Positions 34,708 to 43,134 of a DNA stretch of 43,134 nucleotides are shown piece after piece. The DNA comes from Lachnospiraceae bacterium. Lineage in GTDB: Bacteria; Bacillota; Clostridia; Lachnospirales; Lachnospiraceae. Position 1 is the first letter of the stretch. Each line of letters starts with the position of its first letter. Below the pieces are notes generated by a model that saw only the letters and a program-made list of their open reading frames with translations, made no database searches and had not been told where the DNA came from. The position numbers and the translations under genes were made by a program. Location of the stretch: the NCBI GenBank assembly GCA_014804425.1, contig JAAUZV010000013.1, positions 103,469-146,602 on the forward strand. The letters are read 5' to 3'.

Positions 34708-36374
34708 TACGGATCAATCAGATCAAATGTGAACCCGAGCGGGTGACGATGCCGGACGGCAGTATGGATGAAGCGCTGTTAATGAAAAAGGCAGCTGCTA
34801 TCCTGCATGTTCCGCCGAAAGCGATTCAGGCGCTTTTTATCAGACGGCGCTCCATTGACGCAAGAAAAAAGCCGCAGATTTTTTACATATTCAGCGTGGA
34901 TGTTGTGTTATCGGAATTTGCGGAGGAGCAGGTTCTGTCGAAAGGCCGCAATGCGGATTGCCAGAAAAGCCCGTGGGTCGCATATGAATTTCCGAAAGAA
35001 GGAAGGAAAGAGATGCAGGGACGTCCCGTGATCGTCGGGATGGGACCGGCAGGGCTGTTCTGCGCCTACGAGCTTGCGCTTCACGGATATCGTCCGATCT
35101 TGTTAGAGAGGGGAAAATGTGTGGAGGAGCGCACGGAGGACGTTGCGCGTTTTTGGAGAGAGGGCGTTTTATTGCCGGAATCCAATGTGCAGTTTGGCGA
35201 GGGCGGCGCAGGCGCGTTTTCTGACGGAAAGCTGAATACGCTCATCAAGGACAAGGACGGCAGATGCACGGAGGTACTGGGAATACTCTGTGCACATGGC
35301 GCAAAAAAAGAAATCTGTTATGACCACAAGCCGCACATCGGAACGGATGCACTCTGCGAGGTGGTTCGGAATATGAGAAAGACCATTGCCGCACACGGTG
35401 GAGAGATTCGGTTTGAGACAAGATTAAGCGGGCTGCGTATAGAAAACGGGAAAGTAACGGGCGTATCGGCGGTTTGCGACGGACAAGAATGTGATATTGC
35501 GTGCGGGTCGGTCGTGCTGGCGATCGGCCACAGCGCGCGGGATACGGTGCAGATGCTTTATGATTCCGGAATAGAGATGGAGGCAAAGCCCTTTGCGGTC
35601 GGACTGCGTGTAGAACATCCGCAGGCACTGATCGATCAAAGCCAATACGGAAAAACGGAGGCGGGCATACTCGGCGCGGCGGCGTATAAGCTGACGGCGC
35701 AGACCAAAAGCGGAAGGGGCGTGTATACGTTTTGCATGTGTCCGGGCGGCTATGTTGTCAATGCCTCGTCCGAACCGGACATACTTGCGGTCAACGGCAT
35801 GAGTTATTCCGGAAGGGACGGCAGCAATGCCAACAGTGCGGTCATTGTCACGGTCACGCCGGAAGATTACGGGGATACGCATCCGCTTTCCGGCATTGCG
35901 TTTCAGCGTGATTTAGAGCGCAGGGCATACGAGATCGGCAAGGGAAGCATTCCGGTGCAGCGTTACGGAGATTTTAAGGCAGAGGTACTCGCGCAGGCGG
36001 TGCAGTCAGAAAAAGACACCGGGAATATTTCGGCGTTCGCTTCATTTGAGCCTTGTATTAAGGGACGATATACCTACGCAAACGTATCCGCTATTCTTCC
36101 GAGGGAGCTTTCGGAAGCATTTGTAGAGGGGATGGAGGCGTTCGGGCGAAAAATACCACATTATAATGATGCACGGACTTTGCTGGAAGGTGTGGAGAGC
36201 AGAACATCGTCTCCGGTCAGAATTTTGAGAAATGAGGAGCTTGTATGCCGGACGGCGGATAACCTGTACCCGTGCGGAGAGGGAGCGGGCTATGCGGGAG
36301 GGATCATGTCGGCGGCGATGGACGGCGTGCGCGTGGCGGAGGCAATCGCGGAAAAGTACCGGTGTGTGCCATAG
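34704..36374 (+). CDS. FAD-dependent dehydrogenase (COG2509 type)
   Basis: 556 residues from ATG 34704, whose ATGA overlaps the preceding stop and which follows GGGGAGAG; a 25-residue longer frame from 34629 lies inside the upstream gene. A small N-terminal domain (RINQIKCEP, about residues 1-90) precedes the FAD-binding RPVIVGMGPAGLFCAYELAL. The stretch NVQFGEGGAGAFSDGKLNTL is typical of this uncharacterised family. The C terminus LYPCGEGAGYAGGIMSAAMD closes the FAD site. It probably acts on an organic substrate with NAD(P)H; no substrate is indicated. Confidence 0.9.
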   Translation: MIRINQIKCEPERVTMPDGSMDEALLMKKAAAILHVPPKAIQALFIRRRSIDARKKPQIFYIFSVDVVLSEFAEEQVLSKGRNADCQKSPWVAYEFPKEGRKEMQGRPVIVGMGPAGLFCAYELALHGYRPILLERGKCVEERTEDVARFWREGVLLPESNVQFGEGGAGAFSDGKLNTLIKDKDGRCTEVLGILCAHGAKKEICYDHKPHIGTDALCEVVRNMRKTIAAHGGEIRFETRLSGLRIENGKVTGVSAVCDGQECDIACGSVVLAIGHSARDTVQMLYDSGIEMEAKPFAVGLRVEHPQALIDQSQYGKTEAGILGAAAYKLTAQTKSGRGVYTFCMCPGGYVVNASSEPDILAVNGMSYSGRDGSNANSAVIVTVTPEDYGDTHPLSGIAFQRDLERRAYEIGKGSIPVQRYGDFKAEVLAQAVQSEKDTGNISAFASFEPCIKGRYTYANVSAILPRELSEAFVEGMEAFGRKIPHYNDARTLLEGVESRTSSPVRILRNEELVCRTADNLYPCGEGAGYAGGIMSAAMDGVRVAEAIAEKYRCVP

Positions 36375-36436
36375 ACAATTTTTTCGGAATGTGATAAGGT
36401 GAGTAAGTGGCAGGAAAGCGGAAAGGCGAAACGAAA

Positions 36437-37294
36437 ATGAATCAACAAATACGGGAAGCGATTCGGGATAAACAGCGGATCGTCATTAAAATAGGCTCCT
36501 CCTCGCTCCAGCATCAGGAAACGGGGGATCTGGATTATATCAAGATGGAGGTGCTTGTCCGTGAATTGTGCAATCTGCGCAATCAGGGGAAGGATGTCGT
36601 GCTGGTGACCTCGGGCGCGATCGCCTGTGGGAAAAAGGCGGTACAGATCAAGGACGGGGATAACCCGATCGCAGTCAAACAGGCATGTGCGGCAATCGGA
36701 CAGGCGCGGCTGATGATGACTTATCAGAAGATTTTTGCGGAATATAATCAGGTGACGGCACAGATTCTGATGACAAGAAACACGATCGTCGATAACCTGA
36801 ACCGGTTTAACGCCGCAAATACGTTTACGGAGCTGCTAAAGCTTGGCGTTATTCCGATTGTCAACGAAAATGATACGGTTGCGACTTATGAGATTGAGAT
36901 CGGCGACAACGATACGCTTTCCGCGATCGTTGCGGCGCTTATTCATGCCGATCTGCTTATTCTTTTATCTGATATTGACGGGCTTTATACGGATAACCCC
37001 CGAACGAATCCGAATGCGCAGTTCATTCCGGTCGTGCGGGAGATTGATGAGAATATTCTGCGCATGGGGAAGCATGAAACGGGAAGCAGCGTCGGTACGG
37101 GAGGCATGGATACCAAGCTGACTGCCGCAAAGATCGCGACGGCGTCGGGTGCAGATATGATCATTGCCAATAGTGAGGATGTGCGTATCATCCACCGGAT
37201 CATGGACGGCAGAGAATACGGGACATTGTTTACGGCACATAAGGATGATGATTTTTATTTGACGGATTTTGTGGAACAGATGCATAACGACTGA
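36437..37294 (+). CDS. proB: Glutamate 5-kinase, short form without PUA domain
   Basis: 285 residues from ATG 36437; AAAGG lies 10 bases upstream. The longer frame from 36407 adds residues before the conserved QRIVIKIGSSSL. It is an amino-acid kinase: VLVTSGAIACGKKAVQ, IPIVNENDTVATYEIEIGDN and MDTKLTAAKIATASGADMII are present. It phosphorylates glutamate for proline synthesis. The C-terminal PUA domain of the E. coli enzyme (367 residues) is absent, a form also known in other bacteria. proA lies two genes downstream. Confidence 0.95.
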   Translation: MNQQIREAIRDKQRIVIKIGSSSLQHQETGDLDYIKMEVLVRELCNLRNQGKDVVLVTSGAIACGKKAVQIKDGDNPIAVKQACAAIGQARLMMTYQKIFAEYNQVTAQILMTRNTIVDNLNRFNAANTFTELLKLGVIPIVNENDTVATYEIEIGDNDTLSAIVAALIHADLLILLSDIDGLYTDNPRTNPNAQFIPVVREIDENILRMGKHETGSSVGTGGMDTKLTAAKIATASGADMIIANSEDVRIIHRIMDGREYGTLFTAHKDDDFYLTDFVEQMHND

Positions 37295-37314
37295 AAAGCC
37301 GGAAAGGAGTCGGT

Positions 37315-37536
37315 ATGAAGGTTGAAGAACTGACAAGGCGCATTAATGAACTCTATCACAAATCCAAAGCAGAGGGATTGACGGAGGAAGAAAAAGAGGA
37401 ACAGGCGCGGTTAAGGCAGGAATATATTGAAAATGTCCGATCCAACCTGCGCGGACAGTTGAGTTCCATCCGAATCCAAAATGAGGACGGCAGTATTACC
37501 GATCTGGGAAAAGAGCATGGGAACAGGACGAACTGA
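37315..37536 (+). CDS. DUF896 family protein (YnzC-like)
   Basis: 73 residues, start after AAAGGAG. The sequence (KVEELTRRINELYHKSKAEG, then LTEEEKEEQARLRQEYI and VRSNLRGQL) is the DUF896 pattern, a two-helix hairpin followed by a short tail. In Bacillus these small cytoplasmic proteins (YnzC, YneF neighbourhood) are SOS-linked in some cases and of unknown function. It overlaps the 5-formyl-THF cyclo-ligase gene by 20 bases. Confidence 0.92.
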   Translation: MKVEELTRRINELYHKSKAEGLTEEEKEEQARLRQEYIENVRSNLRGQLSSIRIQNEDGSITDLGKEHGNRTN

Positions 37537-38110
37537 TGAAAAGCGCGCATTGCGAAAAACGGCGCTTGTAAGGCGGGATCATCTGACAGAAGAACAGCGG
37601 CTCAAAAAGAGCGAACGGATCGCGGAATCATTATTTGTTCACCCGTGGTATCAGAATGCGGAGCTGCTGCTTGTTTATGCATCCTATCTGAGCGAGGTTT
37701 CTACGGAGGGGATCATCCGTCATGCCCTGCAGGCGGGAAAGCGGGTGTATTGTCCGGTCGTGACCGGAAAGCGGGAAATGGTGTTTTGCGAAGTATTATT
37801 ATCCGGGCTTGCCGTGATGGAAAAAGACAGCCATGGAATCCCGCAGCCGGATGAAAAGACATGCGCGCATTATGTTTATGAGCCGGAAAAAAGTCTGATG
37901 CTGATGCCGGGGTGCGCGTTTAACGATCGGGGAGACCGTATCGGTTACGGGGGCGGATTTTATGACAGCTTTTTAGCAAAACAGCCGATGCGGACGATCG
38001 CATTATTTTTTGACTGTCAGCATATTGAGGCGCAGAGTGTCGGAGAAAGTCATGATGTGCGGCCGGATCTGATCCTGACGGAAAGCGGTTTTCGGAAAAT
38101 AAAAACATAA
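37517..38110 (+). CDS. 5-formyltetrahydrofolate cyclo-ligase
   Basis: 197 residues from ATG 37517, within the end of the DUF896 gene; the frame from 37481 is longer but unlikely. It converts 5-formyl-THF to 5,10-methenyl-THF with ATP. RKTALVRRDHLT at the N terminus and GDRIGYGGGFYDSFLA near the C terminus are the expected substrate and Mg-ATP segments. It extends the folate theme of fhs and folD in this window, though it sits between proline genes. Confidence 0.93.
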   Translation: MGTGRTDEKRALRKTALVRRDHLTEEQRLKKSERIAESLFVHPWYQNAELLLVYASYLSEVSTEGIIRHALQAGKRVYCPVVTGKREMVFCEVLLSGLAVMEKDSHGIPQPDEKTCAHYVYEPEKSLMLMPGCAFNDRGDRIGYGGGFYDSFLAKQPMRTIALFFDCQHIEAQSVGESHDVRPDLILTESGFRKIKT

Positions 38111-38162
38111 GGGAAATAAGACGGAACGATCAGAGAAACAGAACGGGTCGGGATGGGAGAGT

Positions 38163-39437
38163 ATGATGAGCGAGATCAGCAAAGAACAATCGGCAATGCT
38201 AGAGGAAATCGGTAAGCGTGCCGTACAGGTAAAATATGAGCTTCAGGGACTTCGGACGGAACAAAAGAATGAGGCATTAAAACGCGTGGCGGACGGTCTT
38301 TTGGCGGATGCCAAAAAGATTTTAGCAGCAAATGAACAGGATATGCAGAGGGGAAAAGCGCATGGCATGCATGAAGGCCTGCTTGACCGCTTAAAACTGA
38401 CGGACGCGCGTATTGAGGCGATGGCGGAGGGCTTACGCCAGGTTGTGGCGCTAAATGATCCTATCGGTACAGTGATGGAGCGTTTTACGCATCCGAACGG
38501 GATGGAGATCACACAGGTGCGCGTGCCGCTCGGCGTGATCGGCATTATCTATGAATCCCGCCCGAACGTGACGGCAGATGCGTTCGGCTTGTGTTTTAAG
38601 ACGGGGAATGCCGTCATCTTAAAGGGCGGTTCGGACGCGATCTGTTCCAACACGGCGATCACGGAGAGCATTCGGAGCAGTCTTGCGGCTCTTGGTATCT
38701 GCGCGGACGCCGTGCAGCTTATTACGGATACGGATCGGGCGGTGACGGCGCAGTTTATGAAAATGAACCGTTATGTGGATGTGCTGATCCCTCGCGGCGG
38801 AGCGGGCCTGATCCGTGCGGTAGTCGAGAGCGCAAGCATTCCCGTAATCGAGACGGGAACGGGGAACTGTCATATCTATGTAGATCAGGATGCCGACTTA
38901 AAAAAGGCAATCCCCATCATCATCAACGCAAAAACGCAGCGGATCGGTGTGTGCAACGCCTGTGAATCGTTAGTCATTCATGAAAAGATCAAGGATGCTT
39001 TTTTGCCGATGCTTGCGGAGGAACTCAAGAAAAATCATGTGGAAATGCGCGCGGATGAGCAGGCTGCTGAAGTGATCGGAGACTGTACCGCGGCGACGGA
39101 GGAAGATTTTGCAAGGGAATACCTTGATTATATTATCTCCATTAAAACGGTCGGCAGCGCGGAGGAAGCAATCGCGCATATCAACCGTTATCACACGGGG
39201 CATTCTGACTCCATTATCACGGAAAATAAGGAAACGGCACAGCGTTTCCTGGACGGTGTGGATTCGGCATGCGTCTATGTCAATGTCTCGACACGTTTCA
39301 CAGACGGTTTTGAGTTCGGCTTCGGCGCTGAGATCGGAATTTCCACACAAAAACTGCATGCGCGCGGACCGATGGGGCTGCGGGAACTGACTTCCTATAA
39401 ATATCAGATCGTTGGAGACGGACAGATCAGGGGATAA
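38163..39437 (+). CDS. proA: Gamma-glutamyl phosphate reductase
   Basis: 424 residues (start 38163, or 38166 which is better spaced after GGGAG). It reduces gamma-glutamyl phosphate to glutamate semialdehyde with NADPH, the second proline step after ProB. The aldehyde-dehydrogenase-like fold shows VPLGVIGIIYESRPNVTADA, the catalytic Cys segment RIGVCNACESLVIHEK and the C-terminal FEFGFGAEIGISTQKLHARG. Two tandem hairpins follow immediately after the stop codon. Confidence 0.97.
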   Translation: MMSEISKEQSAMLEEIGKRAVQVKYELQGLRTEQKNEALKRVADGLLADAKKILAANEQDMQRGKAHGMHEGLLDRLKLTDARIEAMAEGLRQVVALNDPIGTVMERFTHPNGMEITQVRVPLGVIGIIYESRPNVTADAFGLCFKTGNAVILKGGSDAICSNTAITESIRSSLAALGICADAVQLITDTDRAVTAQFMKMNRYVDVLIPRGGAGLIRAVVESASIPVIETGTGNCHIYVDQDADLKKAIPIIINAKTQRIGVCNACESLVIHEKIKDAFLPMLAEELKKNHVEMRADEQAAEVIGDCTAATEEDFAREYLDYIISIKTVGSAEEAIAHINRYHTGHSDSIITENKETAQRFLDGVDSACVYVNVSTRFTDGFEFGFGAEIGISTQKLHARGPMGLRELTSYKYQIVGDGQIRG

Positions 39438-39438
39438 A

Positions 39439-39485
39439 AAAGAACGCGTAGCGTTCTTTCGAAGAATCCGCATAGCGGATTCTTC
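39439..39485 (+). other. Tandem perfect hairpins between proA and miaB
   Basis: Hairpin 1: AAAGAACGC (39439-39447), loop GTA, GCGTTCTTT (39451-39459), 9 bp. Hairpin 2: GAAGAATCCGC (39461-39471), loop ATA, GCGGATTCTTC (39475-39485), 11 bp. Both have purine-rich 5' arms with a CGC-NTA-GCG apex and are one base apart. No run of T follows, so they are not classical intrinsic terminators. They could protect the mRNA 3' end, act as a processing site, or belong to a small dispersed repeat family. Confidence 0.9.
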
Positions 39486-39534
39486 TGAGGCCGCAGCAAC
39501 ATTTCTATGCTAGAAAAGGAAAAAAGTCAAGAGA

Positions 39535-40983
39535 ATGGATAATGAAATGGATTTAGATAAAAAAGATATTAATGCAGCACCGCCAACAGAAGAACCTGCA
39601 AGGCAGTACTACTATATGGCAAAGTGCCGCGAAAGTGTCCGTGCCGAGAGCGAGAGGCTGGGGCATCCGCTGACCTGTGCTGTTATTACCTTCGGTTGCC
39701 AAATGAATGCGCGCGATTCGGAAAAACTCCTCGGTATTTTGAAAACAGTCGGTTATGTCGTCACGGATTCGGAGACGGCGGATTTTGTCATTTATAATAC
39801 ATGTACCGTGCGGGATAACGCCAATCAGCGCGTGTACGGCAGACTCGGTCATCTCGGCTCCATGAAAAAAAGCAATCCGCATAAGCGGATCGCGCTCTGC
39901 GGCTGTATGATGCAGGAGCAGAGCGTCATTGAAAAGCTGCGGAAAAGTTATTCGTTTGTGGATCTGGTCTTTGGGACGCATAACCTTTATAAATTTGCGG
40001 AGCTGCTCTGCGCGATGTATCAATCGGACGGCATGCTGATCGACATTTGGAAGGATACGGACGCGATCGTCGAACAGCTTCCGGTCAGCCGCAAGTATCC
40101 TTACAAATCGGGCGTGAATATCATGTTCGGGTGCAATAACTTTTGTACATATTGCATCGTTCCCTATGTCAGAGGACGGGAACGCAGCCGGGATGCGCGG
40201 GAGATTCTGCGCGAGGTGGAGTCCCTTGCGGCGGACGGCGTAAAGGAGGTCATGCTGCTCGGTCAGAATGTCAATTCCTACGGCACCGGGCTTGCAGACG
40301 GTATTTCCTTTGCCGAACTTTTGCGCGAAGTGGAGAAAGTAGAGGGAATCGAACGCATTCGTTTTATGACGTCCCATCCGAAAGATTTATCCGACGAGCT
40401 GATCGGGGTGATGAAAGAATCCGATAAGATCTGCCGTCATCTGCATCTGCCGCTGCAGTCAGGGTCCAGTAAGATCCTAAAGGCAATGAACCGCTGTTAT
40501 GACAAGGAACATTATCTGGAACTCGCCTTAAAAATACGGCACGAGATACCGGATATTGCCATTTCCACGGACATCATCGTCGGGTTTCCGGGAGAAACCG
40601 CCGAGGATGTGGACGATACCATCGACGTGATACGCAGGGTAGCGTTTGACAATGCATTCACATTCCAATACAGCAGACGCACCGGAACGCCTGCGGCGGC
40701 AATGGAGCAGGTTCCGGCAGCGGAGGTCACAAAGCAGTTTGACCGTGTTCTTTCGGCAGTACAGGAGACCGCAAGGGAGCGGGCGGCGCTTCTTAAGGGG
40801 CAGACGCTTCCGGCGCTGATCGAGGAAGTGAATGAAAAGGATGATGGCTATGTGGTCGGGAGGCTTTCGAACAATACGATCGTTCATCTGGAGGGTACGC
40901 CCGATATGATCGGCACGATCAGACGGGTAAAGCTAACGGAATGCCGCGGCTTTTATTATATGGGGGTTATCGAACATGGCTGA
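39535..40983 (+). CDS. miaB: tRNA-2-methylthio-N6-dimethylallyladenosine synthase MiaB
   Basis: 482 residues. It methylthiolates i6A37 in tRNAs reading UNN codons. The N-terminal UPF0004 domain has three cluster cysteines (TFGCQMNARDSEKL, YNTCTVRDNANQRVYG, CGCMMQ). The radical-SAM motif is MFGCNNFCTYCIVPYVRGRE (C-x3-C-x2-C). A TRAM domain ends the protein. The first 35 residues are an acidic extension. The start ATG at 39535 has a weak ribosome binding site. mutS starts inside the last codons, an arrangement common in Clostridia. Confidence 0.95.
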   Translation: MDNEMDLDKKDINAAPPTEEPARQYYYMAKCRESVRAESERLGHPLTCAVITFGCQMNARDSEKLLGILKTVGYVVTDSETADFVIYNTCTVRDNANQRVYGRLGHLGSMKKSNPHKRIALCGCMMQEQSVIEKLRKSYSFVDLVFGTHNLYKFAELLCAMYQSDGMLIDIWKDTDAIVEQLPVSRKYPYKSGVNIMFGCNNFCTYCIVPYVRGRERSRDAREILREVESLAADGVKEVMLLGQNVNSYGTGLADGISFAELLREVEKVEGIERIRFMTSHPKDLSDELIGVMKESDKICRHLHLPLQSGSSKILKAMNRCYDKEHYLELALKIRHEIPDIAISTDIIVGFPGETAEDVDDTIDVIRRVAFDNAFTFQYSRRTGTPAAAMEQVPAAEVTKQFDRVLSAVQETARERAALLKGQTLPALIEEVNEKDDGYVVGRLSNNTIVHLEGTPDMIGTIRRVKLTECRGFYYMGVIEHG

Positions 40984-43134
40984 GATCACGCCAATGATGC
41001 AGCATTATTTAGATACAAAAGAGCAGAATAAGGATTGCATTTTATTTTACCGTCTCGGTGATTTTTACGAGATGTTTTTTGAGGACGCAAAAACAGTATC
41101 CAGAGAGTTGGAGCTGACGCTGACGGGAAAAGCATGCGGCTTAGAGGAACGCGCACCGATGTGCGGCGTTCCATTTCATGCGGCAGAGACCTATATCAAT
41201 CGTCTGGTGACAAAGGGCTACAAGGTCGCGATCTGCGAACAGGTAGAAGATCCGAAGCTGGCAAAGGGAATGGTAAAGCGCGAGGTCGTGCGGATCGTCA
41301 CACCCGGCACGAATGTGGATAATCAGTTCATTGATGAGGGAAAAAATAACTATCTGATGGCCGTTGTCTATCTGGAGAATCAGATCGGAATTTCCATTGT
41401 GGATGTCTCCACGGGGGATTATTTTTTGACCGAGGTGGAGGATACCAAACGTCTGCTTGACGAAATCTATAAGTATCTGCCGTCGGAAATTATCTGTAAC
41501 GACGCATTCACGCTTTGCGGCGTGGATCTGAACGATCTGCGCGGCAGGCTACATATCTGCGTCAATCGCTTAGAACCGTGGTATTTTGACGAGGATGCCT
41601 GCAAAAAGGCGCTGATGAAACAGTTTAAGGTGCATGTCCTGACCGGACTTGGCATTGATGATTTCCCGAACGGACTGGTTGCGGCGGGCGCGATCATGTT
41701 GTACTTAAATGAGACACAGAAGATCTCACTGTCGCATATTACGCACCTCTATCCGTATCTGGCAAGCAAATATATGCTGCTTGACAGCGCGACAAGGCGC
41801 AATCTGGAGCTGACGGAAACATTGCGGGAAAAAGCAAAGCGCGGAAGTCTGTTATGGGTGCTCGATAAGACGAAAACAGCGATGGGCGCGCGGACGCTGA
41901 GGAGTTATTTAGAGCAGCCGCTCATTATCCGCAGCGCGATCGAGGAGCGCTTGGAAGCGGTTTCCGAGTTGTGTGCCGACCCGACTGCACGGGACGAGAT
42001 ACGGGAATATTTAAGTCCGATCTACGATCTGGAGCGTCTGCTCGGCAAAGTCAGCTATATGAGCGCGAATCCGCGCGATCTGATCGCATTCCGCAATTCG
42101 CTTGCGATGCTTCCGGCGATCAAGCTTGTCCTGCGCGGTTTTTCCTCCAAGCTGCTTTTAGGGATTGAACAGGACATAGATTCTTTGGAGGATGTCTGTG
42201 AACTGATCGGAGCGGCGATCGACGATGAGGAGCCTCCGGTCACGATCAGGGAGGGCGGCATCATCCGTGACGGCTACGATCCGGATATTGATATGCTTCG
42301 TAAGGCAAAGACCGAGGGGAAGGACTGGCTGGCCAAATTAGAGAGCGATGACAGAGAGCGCACGGGGATTAAGAACCTGCGCATTAAGTATAATAAGGTA
42401 TTCGGCTATTATTTTGAGGTTACAAACTCGTTCAAGAAAATGGTACCTGAGGACTATATCCGTAAGCAGACCTTAACAAACGCTGAGCGATATACGACGC
42501 CGCGGTTAAAGGAACTGGAAGATACCATATTAAATGCAGAAGATAAGCTTACGACACTGGAATATGATGCGTTCTGCAAGGTGCGCGACAGCATAGCGGC
42601 GGAGCTTGACCGCATTCAGCGCACGGCAAAGGCAGTTGCGGCTCTGGATGTGTTTGCGTCGCTTTCCCTTGTGGCGGAGCGCAACCATTATGTGCGTCCA
42701 CAGATCAACGAAAAGGGCGTGATCGATATTAAGGACGGCAGGCATCCGGTAGTCGAGCAGATGATCGAGCATGATATGTTTGTCTCAAATGATACGCATT
42801 TGGACAACGGAAAGCATTGCATTGCCGTGATCACAGGACCGAATATGGCAGGAAAATCCACCTATATGCGCCAGGCCGCCCTGATCGTACTCATGGCGCA
42901 GATCGGTTCGTTCGTCCCTGCAAAGAGTGCCGATATCGGATTAGTCGATCGCATTTTTACGCGCGTCGGCGCTTCGGACGACCTTGCTTCGGGGCAGAGT
43001 ACCTTCATGGTGGAGATGAATGAGGTCGCAAATATTCTCCGCAATGCGACGTCCAAATCGCTGCTTGTTTTGGATGAGATCGGGCGCGGAACATCCACTT
43101 TTGACGGCCTCTCGATCGCGTGGGCGGTCATCGA
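40976..43134 (+). CDS. mutS: DNA mismatch repair protein MutS (cut by window end)
   Basis: An open frame runs from ATG 40976, eight bases inside miaB, to the last base, giving 719 codons with no stop. Residues 1-110 are the mismatch-binding domain, with the Phe30-Tyr31-Glu32 Phe-X-Glu wedge. Connector, lever and clamp follow (for example NLRIKYNKVFGYYFEVTNS). The ATPase has Walker A GPNMAGKS at 621-628, and Walker B ending in Asp700-Glu701 (LLVLDEIGRGTST). The family is about 850-880 residues, so about 150 residues, including the rest of the ATPase and dimer region, lie beyond the window. The missing end is an edge effect, not a defect. Confidence 0.96.
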   Translation, partial: MAEITPMMQHYLDTKEQNKDCILFYRLGDFYEMFFEDAKTVSRELELTLTGKACGLEERAPMCGVPFHAAETYINRLVTKGYKVAICEQVEDPKLAKGMVKREVVRIVTPGTNVDNQFIDEGKNNYLMAVVYLENQIGISIVDVSTGDYFLTEVEDTKRLLDEIYKYLPSEIICNDAFTLCGVDLNDLRGRLHICVNRLEPWYFDEDACKKALMKQFKVHVLTGLGIDDFPNGLVAAGAIMLYLNETQKISLSHITHLYPYLASKYMLLDSATRRNLELTETLREKAKRGSLLWVLDKTKTAMGARTLRSYLEQPLIIRSAIEERLEAVSELCADPTARDEIREYLSPIYDLERLLGKVSYMSANPRDLIAFRNSLAMLPAIKLVLRGFSSKLLLGIEQDIDSLEDVCELIGAAIDDEEPPVTIREGGIIRDGYDPDIDMLRKAKTEGKDWLAKLESDDRERTGIKNLRIKYNKVFGYYFEVTNSFKKMVPEDYIRKQTLTNAERYTTPRLKELEDTILNAEDKLTTLEYDAFCKVRDSIAAELDRIQRTAKAVAALDVFASLSLVAERNHYVRPQINEKGVIDIKDGRHPVVEQMIEHDMFVSNDTHLDNGKHCIAVITGPNMAGKSTYMRQAALIVLMAQIGSFVPAKSADIGLVDRIFTRVGASDDLASGQSTFMVEMNEVANILRNATSKSLLVLDEIGRGTSTFDGLSIAWAVI

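Noticed and set aside
36372..36400. TAGACA followed by GATAAG as a proB promoter
   Set aside because: Spacing of 15 bases and a poor -10 make it unconvincing; proB may be read from upstream.
36437..37294. ProB truncation because the PUA domain is absent
   Set aside because: Short PUA-less glutamate 5-kinases are a known form, and the kinase domain is complete.
39553..40377. 274-codon minus-strand frame
   Set aside because: It lies wholly inside miaB, whose sequence is strongly conserved; the frame shows no family signal.
42836..42859. MutS Walker A with Ala (GPNMAGKS) as a defect
   Set aside because: The third position varies among Firmicutes MutS proteins, and the Lys and Ser are intact.

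Overview
The window reads as a chromosomal segment of a Gram-positive, endospore-type Clostridia, most likely a Lachnospiraceae relative. Support comes from the gene content and order: tepA next to a SpoIIIE/FtsK translocase, yqfC-yqfD-phoH-(HD protein)-ybeY, a BofC-like protein, a SpoVB-like flippase and an Nfn-type pair. Strong AGGAGG-like ribosome binding sites and dense + strand packing fit as well. Almost every gene is on the + strand. The genus is an inference; no rRNA or tRNA gene is present to confirm it.

Layout. (1) 1-4701: a MazF-type toxin, a CNNM/CBS membrane protein, a YebC-family protein and a GT-C-like membrane protein with a long Lys/Glu repeat tail. (2) 4751-12717: a hairpin with a T-run, then tepA and ftsK/spoIIIE (a strong promoter overlaps the tepA stop), the C1-folate genes fhs and folD, and a membrane-anchored zinc-ribbon/TPR/chitobiase-C-like protein. 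(3) 12707-16493: the two Nfn-type electron-bifurcating transhydrogenase subunits behind a clear promoter, a second zinc-ribbon membrane protein, and rlmH. (4) 16494-23935: an accessory region of mostly unrecognised genes, with a probable small minus-strand gene, a decayed ORF, an XRE regulator, a RelB/YoeB toxin-antitoxin pair, a voltage-sensor-type K+ channel, a lipoprotein, an alpha-helical toroid-like protein and a DUF3781 protein. No integrase or transposase is visible. (5) 23988-31124: pyrimidine-nucleoside phosphorylase, the yqfC-yqfD-phoH-HD-ybeY block and a SpoVB-like flippase. (6) 31085-32560: a DUF1266 lipoprotein module bounded by a perfect 40-bp direct repeat copied from the end of the flippase gene. 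(7) 32612-43134: a BofC-like protein, two flavoproteins, proline synthesis (proB, proA) with a DUF896 gene and 5-formyl-THF cyclo-ligase between them, a pair of tandem perfect hairpins, then miaB and mutS (cut by the window end).

Working together: fhs, folD and the 5-formyl-THF cyclo-ligase serve the one-carbon folate pool, and folD and the Nfn pair both touch NADPH supply. proB and proA make the proline precursor. YqfC/YqfD, BofC-like, SpoIIIE/FtsK and the SpoVB-like flippase point to sporulation. YebC, RlmH, YbeY and MiaB belong to translation and ribosome or tRNA maturation, and MutS to mismatch repair.

The strongest candidates for new biology are the repeat-bounded lipoprotein module, the pair of zinc-ribbon membrane proteins flanking the Nfn genes, the HD protein at the pgpH position that has lost its catalytic motif, and the orphan genes of the accessory region.
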